From the NCBI RefSeq assembly GCF_001632365.1, contig NW_024468557.1:87274-151273 (forward strand): 64,000 nt of DNA, written 5' to 3'. A program made the position numbers and the translations under genes. Under the pieces are notes generated by a model. It worked only from the letters and a program-made list of their open reading frames with translations. It searched no databases and was not told the origin of the DNA. This stretch comes from Laetiporus sulphureus 93-53 (lineage: Eukaryota; Basidiomycota; Agaricomycetes; Polyporales; Laetiporaceae). Below, in pieces: positions 48,241 through 58,904 of this stretch (the stretch's first letter is position 1; each line of letters starts with the position of its first letter).

Positions 48241-48824
48241 ATGTCCCACTATGACTTTCGCCCCGGCGGCGCGCTCAAGCTGAGGGGCGGCGTTGCTGAG
48301 GGAGGCATCGTCAAGAAGTGCGTTACATCTGTGCTTCGCAGACGGTATTGTACTCAAGCCGTTCACAGGAGGAAGCACAAATCCAAGTCCAAAGAGAAGG
48401 AGAAGGAGAAGGAGAAAGAAGAGGACAAGGTTGCTGAAGCGGAGCGGCTGAAGGAACTGGAGTCGGCATTGAAAGTTGAAGAGGCCAAGAGTGGATCTCC
48501 GTCAGGAAGTGGCAGGAGCTCGCCAGTAGTTAGTAGCAGCAGCGATAGGAAGACGGCGGCGGAGCGAAGGTTCGAGGAGGTTCAGAAGAAACGGGTACGT
48601 TCTTCCAATGTTGTCATTGGTGTGCTCCTCTTTGACTGACATACATCAACCAGCTCGCCGCTAAAGTCGCTAAGCTTGCGAATCAAACGCACAAAGACCG
48701 TGTGCATGAATTCAACTCGAAGCTGGAGGCCTTGAGCGAGCACCATGATATCCCAAAGGTGAGAATAGTGGTCACTATTCGTAAAACAACGCTGACGGCT
48801 GCGAGATAGGTCGGTCCAGGCTAA
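48241..48824 (+). CDS. FAM32A-like small nuclear protein
   Basis: Four exons. Starts MSHYDFRPGGALKLRGGVAE GGIVKK, then a very Lys/Glu-rich run (KHKSKSKEKEKEKEKEED), a linker with many Ser, then RKTAAERRFEEVQKKR, LAAKVAKLANQTHKDRVHEF and NSKLEALSEHHDIPKVGPG, TAA 48822-48824. The YDFRPGGALKLKG start and the THKDRVxEFNxxLxxLSEHxDIPKVGPG end are diagnostic of FAM32A, a spliceosome-associated protein that, in human C* complexes, reaches the active site and helps exon ligation. About 130 residues; the family is 110-150. Confidence 0.93.
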
Positions 48825-49117
48825 CGCTTCGCATTCATACCAATGGCCGCTGCATGTATATCTTGTTGGAACGTCTGTAATATATGTGCTCTATTACTCT
48901 GTTCACGTATTCGGATCTTTCTGGTGGTAGGACTGCTCGTCCCATTGTTGCAGAGTGCTTGCAACGGCGTGCAACGACATGCTTGCATAGCCAGTGTTTA
49001 TCACGTATTTGTTCGTGGCGACGGAATTAGAATTCACGGGGTCTCAACGTGACCTTCGCTCCTGTACCTTACACTCGTCCATGCTCTTGCTCCACATCCA
49101 CCACCGCTACAACCGCC

Positions 49118-51310
49118 ATGAAAGCTCTTGCTCCCGACGCGTCTATTGAGAAGAAGGGGCACATATGTCCTCCTTCAAATGCCACCCACCCTCGAGACCG
49201 GTGGGAAACGGCCTTTGTGTATTCATTCATTTGCAAGTTCACGCAGCTACGGGGTAAGGTGGAAGGGTTTGACACACCTATGGAGTGAGTACTGCGAGTT
49301 TTGACGAGCCGATTCCTCGCGGGCTGACTATGTTGGGCCGGCACCGACAGTCTTGAGGAGGCGATGCTATCGGAGGAAGCGAACCCGATAATAACTCAAA
49401 TCTTGGCGCGTTTTGTGTTGAACTTGCATCCACAAACGCGTAACTTGAGGTGGGATATCGTATGCACTTCGTTCGTGGCCGTCTCTTCCTTACTCGGACA
49501 CGCTTTGCATAACAGTTCAGACGTGATATCGTCAACTGTGGCCACTGTATTGCAGGAGTACCTCAAGACGCCAGAGCGGTTGGTCTTTTGGGACGATGAG
49601 CTGAAGAAGAACGTGGATCCCTTCCACCAGATGCTAAATGGATTCTTTGCTGCGCCATGGGACTTGAAGGTATGCCTCAACCGTGACACTCGGATCTGCG
49701 CATGACTGACACGCGTGACTTGCAATTATATTCAGCTGAAGGTGCTCCGACAGCTAGTGGAATTGCAACTCTGCCATAGTTCAGACATCAAAGCCATCAT
49801 AGACCGCGCTTGGGGTGTCATTCATAACAAGCACAAGAAGACTGAGACTACGTCTGCACCTCCTCCGCCCAGCGACCCCCAAAGCCAGGAAAATTTGCTA
49901 CTGCTCCCACTCGGTCAGGACAAAGAGCGCAAACGCTACTGGGCTGTAGATGGTCCGTGCACGTTTTCTTTCTCTTCGCCATGCATTTTCCATATTTGCA
50001 CGTATTTGCTTCCTGAGGTGACCTCAACTATTACTCGGCATCTTGCGACCCACTACCAATACAGTCTGGTGTAATTCTCACTGACGTCTTTTCATGTAGA
50101 CTCTCCACGGTTATATATCTCAACGAATCCATGGAAGATCACTGCGACATTTCAAACTATTTCTACCACACGCGAAGAATATATGGAGGTTGTCGATAAG
50201 GTTAAGGAGGCTGCGCCTCCAGAACCAAAGGAAGGTGGACGAAGAACGAAATTAGAACAAGCACATCTTGCACTCTTGAAGCTTCTGGAAGAGAGAATTG
50301 AGGCGATTGATGCCGAAATAGCGGTGAGTAGGTCATATCTCTTTACATGCGAGAGGCAGCATGGTTATCAGACCTCGGAGCGCCACGCGCAACATTGCTG
50401 CCATATCTTCTCATGTTGAACACCGCTGTTGACGCACGTGACTGACCGGTCATCACGTAGCGAATCCAACGCGCCCGTAAGAAGATTGAGCAACGGAATC
50501 TCTTGATTGCTCAGGCAGAAGTTCGGGAAACCCGGACCCGTCGGCGGACTACTCGCCCTGACTATGCGTACATGAACGATCCCACCAGTGAGGTGAATTC
50601 TATATCATCTTCTCCTTGCGTTACGCTAGAATATTGTGCAGTTCCAGGACGATCAAGACGAGTACACTTATCAAGAGCAAGAGGACGAGGATTATGATGA
50701 ACCGGCAGATGACGACGATCTGGCGGACTTCCGTGGTGCCAACGGTCGTTACCCTGGCATCGGTCGGCGGCGGTCAACGCGAGCCACTCATGCAGCTGTC
50801 CATGCCAGACGGTCCAGTGGAGCTCAGGATGATTGGGCCGAATGGCGCGGAGAACGCCGTTCTACTCGGTTAGGAGCGACCGTAGACATGCAATTGGACG
50901 GTCCACCAAAGCGAGCGCGGACAGAGGATAGTCTGGTCAGCAATGGGTCTACCGAAACACAGTCAACAACCGCACCGGCACAGAATGGCAACGGGCTCAA
51001 GATCAAGATACACGGCGCAGCGGCGGTTAAACCCACAGAGACGGTGGTGGAAGCAGTGGCGGGGAAGAAGAAAAGTAAATATTGGTACTACGCGGTGGAG
51101 CCCGTACCAGCTCCACAGGTCGCACCGGACGATCCCCTTGGGCCCCGTAAACGGCGACGGACGGAGAAAGCCGGCATACAAAATGGTACGCATCCGGAGC
51201 AAACACCGGATAACGAGTCTCATTCTGGGACGAACGGAGATGTTGTGATGCACGATCAAAATGAAGAGGATGGTTTGTCAACACGAGGGTCTCCCATGGA
51301 TCAGTCATGA
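49118..51310 (+). CDS. WHIM/DDT-type chromatin protein
   Basis: ATG 49118 (MKALAPDASIEKKGHICPPS) is the first ATG; the frame upstream has only a GTG. The region RDRWETAFVYSFICKFTQLR ... EEAMLSEEANPIITQILARF and TVATVLQEYLKTPERLVFWD resembles a DDT/WHIM1 helical module. Then LKLKVLRQLVELQLCHSSDI KAIID and GQDKERKRYWAVDDSPRLYI resemble WHIM2/3 motifs used by ISWI-type cofactors to gauge linker DNA. The C-terminal half is acidic and then basic, with RRSTRLG, KRARTED and RKRRRTEK as likely nuclear signals. Eight exons or so. Nuclear chromatin role inferred; the exact complex is not known. It lies 375 bases upstream of MIP, in the same direction. Confidence 0.75.
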
Positions 51311-51685
51311 GCTTGTATCTCCATATTGTTGTACGCTTTCACGTCATCTTTATCTGCATTGGTTACGCGCAGCATTCACCATCATATTCTTGGATTGAGC
51401 ATGACCCACACCGTCCGACCTAATTATTGCTACAGTAGCTAATTACTATGCTATGGGTGAGATACATGGATAGAGCATTAGATCCCATGCTTTTCTGGAA
51501 ACATGCAAACAAAATGAATGTAAGCCCTGCCTTCGTCGAATGGGAGGCCATCAATTGGACGACCTCGATCGAGATCGCCTTTATGGGAAGTGTCGGCAGA
51601 TGCCGAGGCAGGAAAGTCACGATCATGCCAGGGGTGGACAGCGTCGCCTTGCAAGGCTTGTCCACCGACGCTCACCCCTCGATTT
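51311..51685. other. Intergenic region upstream of MIP
   Basis: Holds the WHIM gene 3' end and the MIP promoter and leader. The MIP frame is open upstream to 51590 but with no further ATG recognised as a better start. Confidence 0.45.
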
Positions 51686-54211
51686 ATGCTCGCAAAGACG
51701 GCCAGGAATGCGCTCTCGAAGCAGGCCAAATCTCCCTTCAGATTCCGGGGCTGTCTCAATGCAAAGCGCGATGCCCCCCGCATGCTCACTCGATCCGCCA
51801 CCACGACCGCTACACTACCATTACCTGCCTCGCACGAGGACACGGATGTCATAGCGCTCTTCGACCAGCCTCAGCAGCCTCAATGGTCGACTGCCCTGAA
51901 CTTCACTGGGCTCTTTAATTATCCTAGTCTCTCGACACCGCTGGCCTTCAACGCCCTAGCTGATTCCACTCTCCGTCGTGCCCAACTCTTAACCGAGCGT
52001 GTGCTTAGAGCACGGGAATCGAGGCCCGAGTTGTTCAAGGTGGTGAAGAACTTGGATAGGCTGAGCGACCTGCTATGTGGGGTCATTGACTTGGCGGAGC
52101 TCCTCCGCAATGCGCATCCCGACAGAGCTTGGGTAAGATGTGCTGATGAGGTGTACGAAAAGTTATGCGAATTCATGAATATCCTGAATACCCATGTTGG
52201 TCTACACGAGGTGCGTGTGATCATGGCTCTCCTACAGATGCACGTTGACATCCAAGTTCTCAGGTTTTACATGCCGTGCTTTCTGATCCCGAGGTCGTCA
52301 AGTCGCTGACTTTGGAGGCCCATCAGACCGCACTAATATTCTGGAGGGACTTTGAAAAGTCTGGAATAGATCTACCACCAGAGCAGCGAAGCAGGTTTGT
52401 TTCGCTGTCGACAGAAATCATGCTACTTGGAAGGAAATTCGTCAACGAAACCACAAGCGCACGGCCACCAGCGATTATTAAACCAGTGGAACTGCAGGGG
52501 ATAAAGGACATGGGAATGGGTGCACGACTGCGATTGCAAGCGCAATTCACTCAACGAGATCTGCTCGTATACCCCGGGTCATTACAAGCGCAAATGATCA
52601 TGCGCAGTGCGCCAGCAGAAGGGCCTCGGAGAAAGCTGTACATGGCAGCCAATACAAGTACCCCCGAACATATAGAGACGTTAGAGAATCTGCTGCATGC
52701 TCGAGGTGAGCTTGCCCGCCTGGTCGGAAAGAGTAGTTTCGCACATATGACTCTCGCCGATAAAATGGCAAAATCACCGGGTGCGCGCAAGTCCTTCTCA
52801 TATTCATTGTCATGAATACTGAAATGATGTTTAAATTCTTCTCTGTACGGTTTGCACAGAGAATGTCCAGCGCTTCTTGGACTCACTCATGGATTACACT
52901 CGACCGTACGCGAGAAGTGCGTTGCGCACGCTTAGCATGCGTAAGCAGGCACATCTGAACACTGCCCCCTTCCCGATCATCCAGGCTTGGGATCGCGACT
53001 ACTATTGTCCTCCGGAGCCGCCAGCACCGCCAGTCAAGCTGCCTCCTCTGACTCTTGGCAGGGTATTCATGGGTCTATCACGCCTCTTCCAAAACCTGTA
53101 CGGCGTCTCATTGCGTTTGGCCGACGTCGCTCCAGGAGAAGTCTGGCATGCTGACGTCCGCAAATTGGAGGTGGTGGACGAGGAGACGGGCGTTCTCGGA
53201 TGGATTTACGCGGATCTCTTCGCGCGCAGAGGCAAGCCAAGCGGTGCGGCGCATTACACGGTGCGGTGTTCGAGGCGGACGGACGATGATGACCTAGAAG
53301 GTGATCTGCGGGATGCCGACGAGCACGACCGGGCGCTGATTAAAATGTCGTGTGACTTCGAGGCTGCGCACCGCCGCCAGTTCCCAGGCCAGGAAGGCAC
53401 TTTCCAACTTCCTCTGGTGGTTCTACTGTGCGAGTTTACGAGGCCCTCGATTAGCCGGGGGCCAACGGTGCTGGAATGGCATGAGGTGATGACACTGTTT
53501 CACGAGATGGGCCACGCCATGCACTGTGAGTGTTTACTCCTCCGAACTGGATCGCTCGTTCTGACATGTATCGTGTTTGTAGCTATGATTGGCAGGACGG
53601 AGTATCAGAACGTTTCGGGCACGCGCTGTGCGACCGACTTCGTGGAGCTCCCTTCCATCCTGATGGAGCATTTTCTTAGCTCTCCGACAGTGCTCTCCCT
53701 CTTCGACTCTGACGGCTCGTTTGCGATCAGGCAAACGGGACACCACGAGGAAGACCCATGCAGCTCCATCGACACGCACACTCAAATCCTCCTCGCCGCG
53801 CTCGACCAGATCTACCATTCCCCTGCCGTTCTCAGCTCTGGCTTCGACTCCACAGCAGCGCTCGCGAAGCTCTCCGAGACGCGCGGCCTGATCCCTTACG
53901 TTCCAGGGACATCCTGGCAGACGCAGTTCGGGCACCTATTCGGCTACGGCGCCACATACTACTCGTACCTCTTCGACCGGGCGATCGCCTCACGCGTCTG
54001 GCGCAAGCTGTTTGCGCACGACCCGCTGAACCGCAGGACGGGCGAGAAGCTCAAGAAGGAGGTGTTGCGGCACGGCGGCGGGAAGGATCCTTGGGCGATG
54101 GTTAGCAAGCTGTTGGACGCGCCGGAGCTTGCGACGGGCGATGCGGAGGCGATGGCGGAGGTGGGGCGGTGGAAGATAGAGGATGAGGTATCGATGCCGG
54201 GGAGGCATTGA
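51686..54211 (+). CDS. OCT1: Mitochondrial intermediate peptidase (M3 family)
   Basis: ATG 51686 begins a presequence ([20 protein letters not shown]) rich in Lys/Arg. The M3 thimet fold follows: [57 protein letters not shown], and the zinc site FHEMGHAMH (HExxH) at 53499-53525, right before an intron. Then [30 protein letters not shown] supplies the third zinc ligand region (glutamate). The C terminus holds [18 protein letters not shown]. Four exons, about 770 residues. MIP trims octapeptides from imported precursors in the matrix. In mushrooms MIP sits beside the A mating-type locus, and here the HD genes begin 322 bases downstream. The last 290 bases of this gene are repeated at 55780-56068. 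Confidence 0.95.
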
Positions 54212-54532
54212 TGCGTAGACTGAGATTGTGACTGTTTTCTGGTGGGAACGTTGTGCATGGGATTTGTTTTAAATCTAATGTATCTGCGATAATTCCAGGC
54301 TTTTCTCACTAATACCATGTAGCGATGCAAGACATGCATTCGTTGCATTGTCATTCCACAGCTCAATATGTACAGCACACTTGGTGGCCGGAGAGTTATT
54401 ACAAGGCATGAGCGCAATACGGAGCACTGTCATCCACAAAGAAAACCAAGCAGGTAAATCACATAGCGACGATCACAAGCAACTCAAACTGTCCCATGGA
54501 GTAAGGTGAGCTGATATGTGGTTGACCTGAAG
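54212..54532. other. Intergenic region between MIP and HD1-A
   Basis: Convergent 3' flanks; almost the same sequence recurs at 56069-56380. Confidence 0.6.
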
Positions 54533-55531
54533 TCACAGAGCGAAGGCGAGCCGGGGCCGCTTGGAAACGACATGCAACTCGGACATGGAGGATTGTCTCT
54601 TGCGAATGTGAGGGGAGGGAATCGCATGAAGAGGTACGTTGGGCGAAAGTTCGGCTTTGTCCGTTTGCAGGGTGGTTGCTCCAATGCCTTCAGCTTGTGC
54701 GATGTAACTGATATGAGAGAATGGTAAGCACTAGTCATTCGAGTCATTATATTTACACACTCAGCGACGACCGGAGAATCATTCTCCTTGTCGAAAGGCC
54801 CCGCGAGGTTCACATCCTGAGACGATAACGGTGTCCCATGATCTTTGGGCATCCCTTGACTCTGGTAGGAGTAAACGGACGGTGCATGGCGCTCATGTGC
54901 CTGACTGTCCGCTGAATCCTCTATCAAAGGTAACATAACGGAAGGTGTTAGAACTCTGGGGCTCAAGATTACAGATGACAGACGACACACGATATCTTGT
55001 TATCGTGAGCAAAGCGGACTCGCGAAGTTTTGCAATTTGATAAGTCGTACTGCTAGGTGGAATATCGCAATCTGCGAGCTTCTCAAGGTACAACTTGACC
55101 GCAATAGACTGTATTTCCGCAAACGCCTCAAGCACGGCTTCACTTAGAGGCAACAAGCTTAGGTCGCCCCCTCGATACGCACGATGCGCAGCCTCGAGCA
55201 TGTCCGCGTGGCGTCCATGACAGAACTTCTGGGACACGGCGGTCCAGCCGATTCGTTGCCGCACGTTGATAAACCAGGTATCCACGGATCGTATCGGTAC
55301 GCCGGAGTTCCGAGCGAGCCATTGTTTCACCTCTTTGGAAGGATATGGATTGTGCAAGTTGTCAAGCAACCACTGGTATGCAGGGACGAAAAAGGCAGGA
55401 TTGGACGACGGCTTCGGACTAGCTGACTGATACAATTGTGTTGAGGTGTCCAAATCGGCACTCCAATGCGGAGCTTTGAGATTCATTTGTTCTAGCAGGC
55501 CTTGCAAGGCATCCAGTGTCACCGATTGCAT
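54533..55531 (-). CDS. HD1: HD1 homeodomain protein, copy A (short form)
   Basis: Three exons: 55531-54991, 54911-54761 and 54707-54533; 541+151+175 = 867 bases, an exact 288 codons plus stop. Intron 1 (79 bases, GTGTGT..TTCAG) holds a perfect CTAAC branch site; intron 2 has 53 bases. The homeodomain comes at about residue 50: AYQWLLDNLHNPYPSKEVKQ, RNSGVPIRSVDTWFINVRQR IGWT, a TALE-like HD1 type with the three-residue NPYP loop and canonical W48 F49 N51 R53. Only about 50 residues (MQSVTLDALQGLLEQMNL...) precede it, against about 155 in HD1-C. The end is basic (HIRKRQ, SKRPRLAFAL). It should be a nuclear transcription factor. No HD2 gene is adjacent, so its partner is unknown. Confidence 0.88.
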
Positions 55532-55779
55532 GGAGATCAGTTTCCCAGTATTGTTCTGGTGATGTAGTCGGCACGTAAAACACGTTGTGCGAGTTGGGTC
55601 GACACGAGGTGTGCGATTAAGACATCGCAAAAGTCACAGCGCTAGCGACGTGGCAGTGACGAAGAGCGGCACCGGAAGCAACGGGCGGCAGTGCATGTGA
55701 AGAGCGTTGAAACGCCCAGCCCGCGATCGGGCAGTCTGATCGAGCACTCAAACTGGGCGCTTCTTCAACGCCACTCCGG
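55532..55779. other. Upstream of HD1-A, ending at the duplication joint
   Basis: Only 248 bases of native upstream sequence remain before the joint with the MIP tail, so any promoter of HD1-A must lie within this stretch or within the dead MIP tail. No TATA box is obvious. Confidence 0.5.
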
Positions 55780-56068
55780 GTTCGGGCACCCAGTACGGTT
55801 CGGACGTACGTACTACTCGTATCTTTTCGACCGGGTAATCGCCTCGCGCGTCTGGCGAAAGCTGTTCGCGCATGACCCGCTGAACAGAAGGACGGGCGAG
55901 AAGCTCAAGAAGGAGGTGTTATGGCACGGCGGCGGGAAGGAGAGTCCTTGAGCGATGGTTAGCACGCCGTTGGATGCGCCGGAGCTGGCGACGGGCGATG
56001 CGGAGGCGATGGCGGAGGTGGGGAGGTGGAAGATAGAGGATGAGGTGTCGATTTCGGGGAGGCATTGA
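55780..56068 (+). pseudogene. Truncated MIP 3'-end copy
   Basis: Repeats the last exon end of [23 protein letters not shown] followed by [24 protein letters not shown]. The frame then breaks (extra bases near 55940 give ...ESP and a stop at 55949-55951). The remaining copy continues out of frame to GGCATTGA at 56062-56068. It has no promoter or zinc site and cannot make a peptidase. It is a by-product of the tandem duplication. Confidence 0.92.
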
Positions 56069-56380
56069 TGCGTAGATTGAGATTGTGACTGTTCTCTGGT
56101 GGGAACGTTGTGCATGGGATTTGTTTTAAATCTAACGTATCTGCAATAATTCCAGGCTCCTCTCACTAATACCATGTAGCGATGTAAGGCATGCATTGTC
56201 ATTCCACAGCTAACTCTGTACAGCACACTTGGTGGCCGGAGAGTTATTACAAGGCATGAGCGCAGTAGGGAGCACTGTCATCCACAAAGAAAACCAAGCA
56301 GGTAAATCAAATAGCGATTATCACAAGCAACTCAAACTGTCCCATGGAGTAAGGTGAGCTGATATGTGGTTGACCTGAAG
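56069..56380. other. Intergenic region between MIP tail copy and HD1-B
   Basis: It matches 54212-54532 closely and is part of the duplication. No gene. Confidence 0.6.
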
Positions 56381-57388
56381 TCAGAGAGCGAAGGCGAGCC
56401 GGGGTTGCTTGGAAATGACATGTGACTCGGACATTGATAGTCGTCTCTTGCGAAGGTGAGGGGACGGAATCGCATGAAGGGGTACGTCGAGCGAAAGTTC
56501 AGCTTTGTCTGCTTGCAGGGTAGTTGCTCCACTGCCATCAGCTTGTGCGATGTAACTGATATGAGAGAATGGTGAGTACTAGTCATTCGAATCATTACAT
56601 TTAGTACATACTCAACGATGACCGAAGAATCGTTCTTTTCGTTAAAAGGCATCATGAGCTTCACATCCTGAGAGGATAACGGCGTCCCATGATCATTGGG
56701 CATCTCTTGACTCTGGTAGGAGTGAACAGACGGTGCATGGCGCTCATGTATCGGACTATTCGCTGAATCCTCTATCAAAGGTAACATAACGGAAGGTGTT
56801 AGAACTCTGGGGCTCGACATTACATATGACGGACGGCACACGATATCCTGTTGCCGTGAGCAGAGCAGACTCGCGAAGTTTTGCAATTTGATAAGTCGCA
56901 CTGCTAGGTAGAATATCGCAATCTGCGAGCTTCTCAAGGTATAATTTGACTGCGGTAGACTGCATTTCCACAAACGCCGCAAACACGGTTCGATTTAGAG
57001 ACAACAAGCTCAGGTCGCCCCCTCGATACGCACGATGCGCAACCTCGAGCATGTCCGCGTGGCGTCCATGACAGAACTTCTGGGACACGGCGGTCCAGCC
57101 GATTCGTTGTCGCACGTTGATGAACCAGATGTCCACGGATCGTATCGGTACGCCGGAGTTCCGTGCGAGCCATTGTTTCACCTCTTTGGAAGGATATGGA
57201 TTGTGTAAGTTGTCAAGCAGCCATTGGTATGCAGGGACGAAAAAGGCAGGATTGGACGACGGCTTCGAACTAGCTGAGTGATACAATCGTGTTGAGGTGT
57301 CCAAATCGGCACTCCAATGCGGAGCTTTGAGATTCATTTGTTCTAGCATGCCTTGCAAGGCATCCACATCCATTGTCACCGAGTGCAT
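56381..57388 (-). CDS. HD1: HD1 homeodomain protein, copy B (short form)
   Basis: Exons 57388-56842, 56762-56612 and 56555-56381: 547+151+175 = 873 bases, 290 residues plus stop. The introns lie at the same places as in HD1-A (79 and 56 bases). The homeodomain is the same as in HD1-A except Ile for Thr before WFINVRQR, while the N and C parts have drifted (VD inserted near residue 8; SLNRTVFAAF for PLSEAVLEAF; HLRKRRLSMSESHVISKQPR for the basic tail). Exon lengths differ by multiples of three, and the one other length change falls in intron 2, as expected for a gene under constraint. It lacks the long N terminus of usual HD1 proteins. In the upstream region only a decayed F-box fragment is visible. 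Confidence 0.87.
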
Positions 57389-57791
57389 GGAGATCAATTT
57401 TCCGGTATTGTTTCAGCTGATGTCGTCGGCATGTAAAAACACGTTGTGCGATTTGGGCCGACACGAGCTGTGCGGTTGAGAAGACGTCGTAAAAGTTCAC
57501 AACAGTCACAGCGACGTGGCAGTGACGAACAACGGTAATGCGTGTGAAGAGTATCACGGCAGTGATGCCGAGCAGTTGGAACACCACGTCGCCCAGCCCG
57601 CGATCGAGCAGTCTGATCGAGCACTCAAATTGGGCGCTTCTGCAACGCCACTCCGGGGTCCGGGTGGCGTCAGTGACGAACACGCCTCATCATCGTGTCT
57701 CGCAACCTTGTACTCGCACTTATCTCCAAAAGGCGGACAATAGCTACTCCACGGAATCGAGTGGCGGAACTCGCATCCCGTTGCAGCGGGC
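57389..57791. other. Upstream of HD1-B
   Basis: The part to 57657 is the duplicated upstream sequence, the rest is unique. No gene recognised. Confidence 0.45.
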
Positions 57792-57992
57792 AATAATCTC
57801 CCGGAAAAGAAGTCCACGCCGATCTACGATCGCATCGTCGACTTTCTGCAAGACGATCTTGCAATTAGATCCTTGTACAATTGCGCTCAGGGTTGTTGTT
57901 CGTGGCGCCGGTCACACCACGAGCGCCTCCGCAGGAGCTGTGCATGCGCGATCAAAGCGCATCTGACCTACTTGCGCAAGAGGGGGAGATGA
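57792..57992 (+). pseudogene. F-box protein fragment
   Basis: A reading frame of 66 codons contains PIYDRIVDFLQDDLAIRSLY, NCAQGCCSWRRSHHERLRR, the usual start of Agaricomycete F-box proteins (LPxEIYDxIIDxLxDD...LxxCAxVCxxW). The frame stops at 57990-57992 right after this motif and no LRR or other downstream part is visible, so it is a relic. No ATG was found at a fitting place. Confidence 0.5.
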
Positions 57993-58904
57993 GGCGTATT
58001 TCATGGATGTTCAGGAGGTAGAGCTGCACGATCAGAGGTTGGGTGCATGCTGGTTTGCGCATTCTCGAAGCATACTCATTAGTTGCGAAAACGTATTCGG
58101 AATCTGAATCGCAACGAGCAGCTCGCCCACTCCATTTTATTACTCTTCTGCCAGTTCAAAACAGTCGCCGTTCTGAAGCTGCGTTGATGCTGATTCCGCT
58201 CATTCCACGAGCTGCAGTTGCTTGCATCACCCATCCCGCATCTCGAGCATCCTATGGATGGCAGACGTTGAATGAAATGCCTGAGGGTGTGGGCTGTTCT
58301 CGCAGCATGAGGACCTCGCGATTGACGTCGCTCGGCTCGATGGATTATTTCAGATGTATCTCACATGGAGCTAACGGATTTATTAGGAACAAGACTGTGC
58401 GAGCAACGACGAACAGAGACATGGACGAACGAAGGAACGAGGGGAAAGTCAGCGCCAAGGCGTTGTTGTGGCGGCGCACATGATTTGACGTCATTTTTCA
58501 CGTGCCGTCGAGTTTTGGCGGAAACCTGCTCCCGTTCACGACCGTACCGTAAGACCCTCTACTATCGTAGCGGGAAATAATATATGCCTTTGAATAGGAT
58601 ACTCTCCATTGACTCTTGAGCTTACTTAAGGTGACAGCATTAGCTGGTCTTGCACGAGTAGATCAACGCCGATGCAAGATATACTATTGAAGAGAAGACA
58701 ATGTCGTCGGAACACGTCATAAATTAGTCTCAGGCTGTAAATACTAATAATTTAACACATTGAGATCAGCCGGTCGGGGTATAAAGGCCGATGTCTGCAT
58801 GGTAAAACATTCGCCGTCATCAACAGGATCGAACTACAAGTTAGATATCACGCAAATTCAGGCGAGAAAAGACAGAGCTCTACAACGCAATCAGCGTAGG
58901 GCCT
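57993..58904. other. Intergenic region, 0.9 kb
   Basis: Between the F-box relic and the HD2 gene. A 146-codon open stretch at 58043-58483 has no recognisable domain. No second HD2 was found here. Confidence 0.45.

Larger units (their letters stand above)
53926..55780. repeat. Tandem duplication unit 1 (MIP 3' end + HD1-A)
   Basis: About 1855 bases running from the MIP codons for FGHLFGYG to just upstream of HD1-A. The same order of sequence recurs in 55781-57657, including the MIP tail, the 3' flank, the whole HD1 gene and its upstream sequence ending CAACGCCACTCCGGG. The copies differ by scattered substitutions and small indels. Confidence 0.9.
55781..57657. repeat. Tandem duplication unit 2 (MIP tail + HD1-B)
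   Basis: Second copy of the 1.86 kb unit (about 1877 bases). It carries the dead MIP tail, the 3' flank (same words as 54211-54480 with small changes), HD1-B and its upstream sequence. Confidence 0.9.

Noticed and set aside
48361..48440. Simple AAGGAG repeat
   Set aside because: It encodes the Lys/Glu-rich run of the FAM32A-like protein, which is normal for the family.
49049..49117. Upstream extension of the WHIM-type protein
   Set aside because: The extension opens with GTG; the first ATG is at 49118, just ahead of the conserved region.
54484..54990. A separate minus-strand protein of 168 codons at the 3' end of HD1-A (with a counterpart in HD1-B at 56332-56982)
   Set aside because: The frame is partly exon 2 of HD1-A read unspliced. 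Splicing two introns (54990-54912 and 54760-54708) gives a conserved C-terminal exon in another frame in both copies, so this is not a separate gene.
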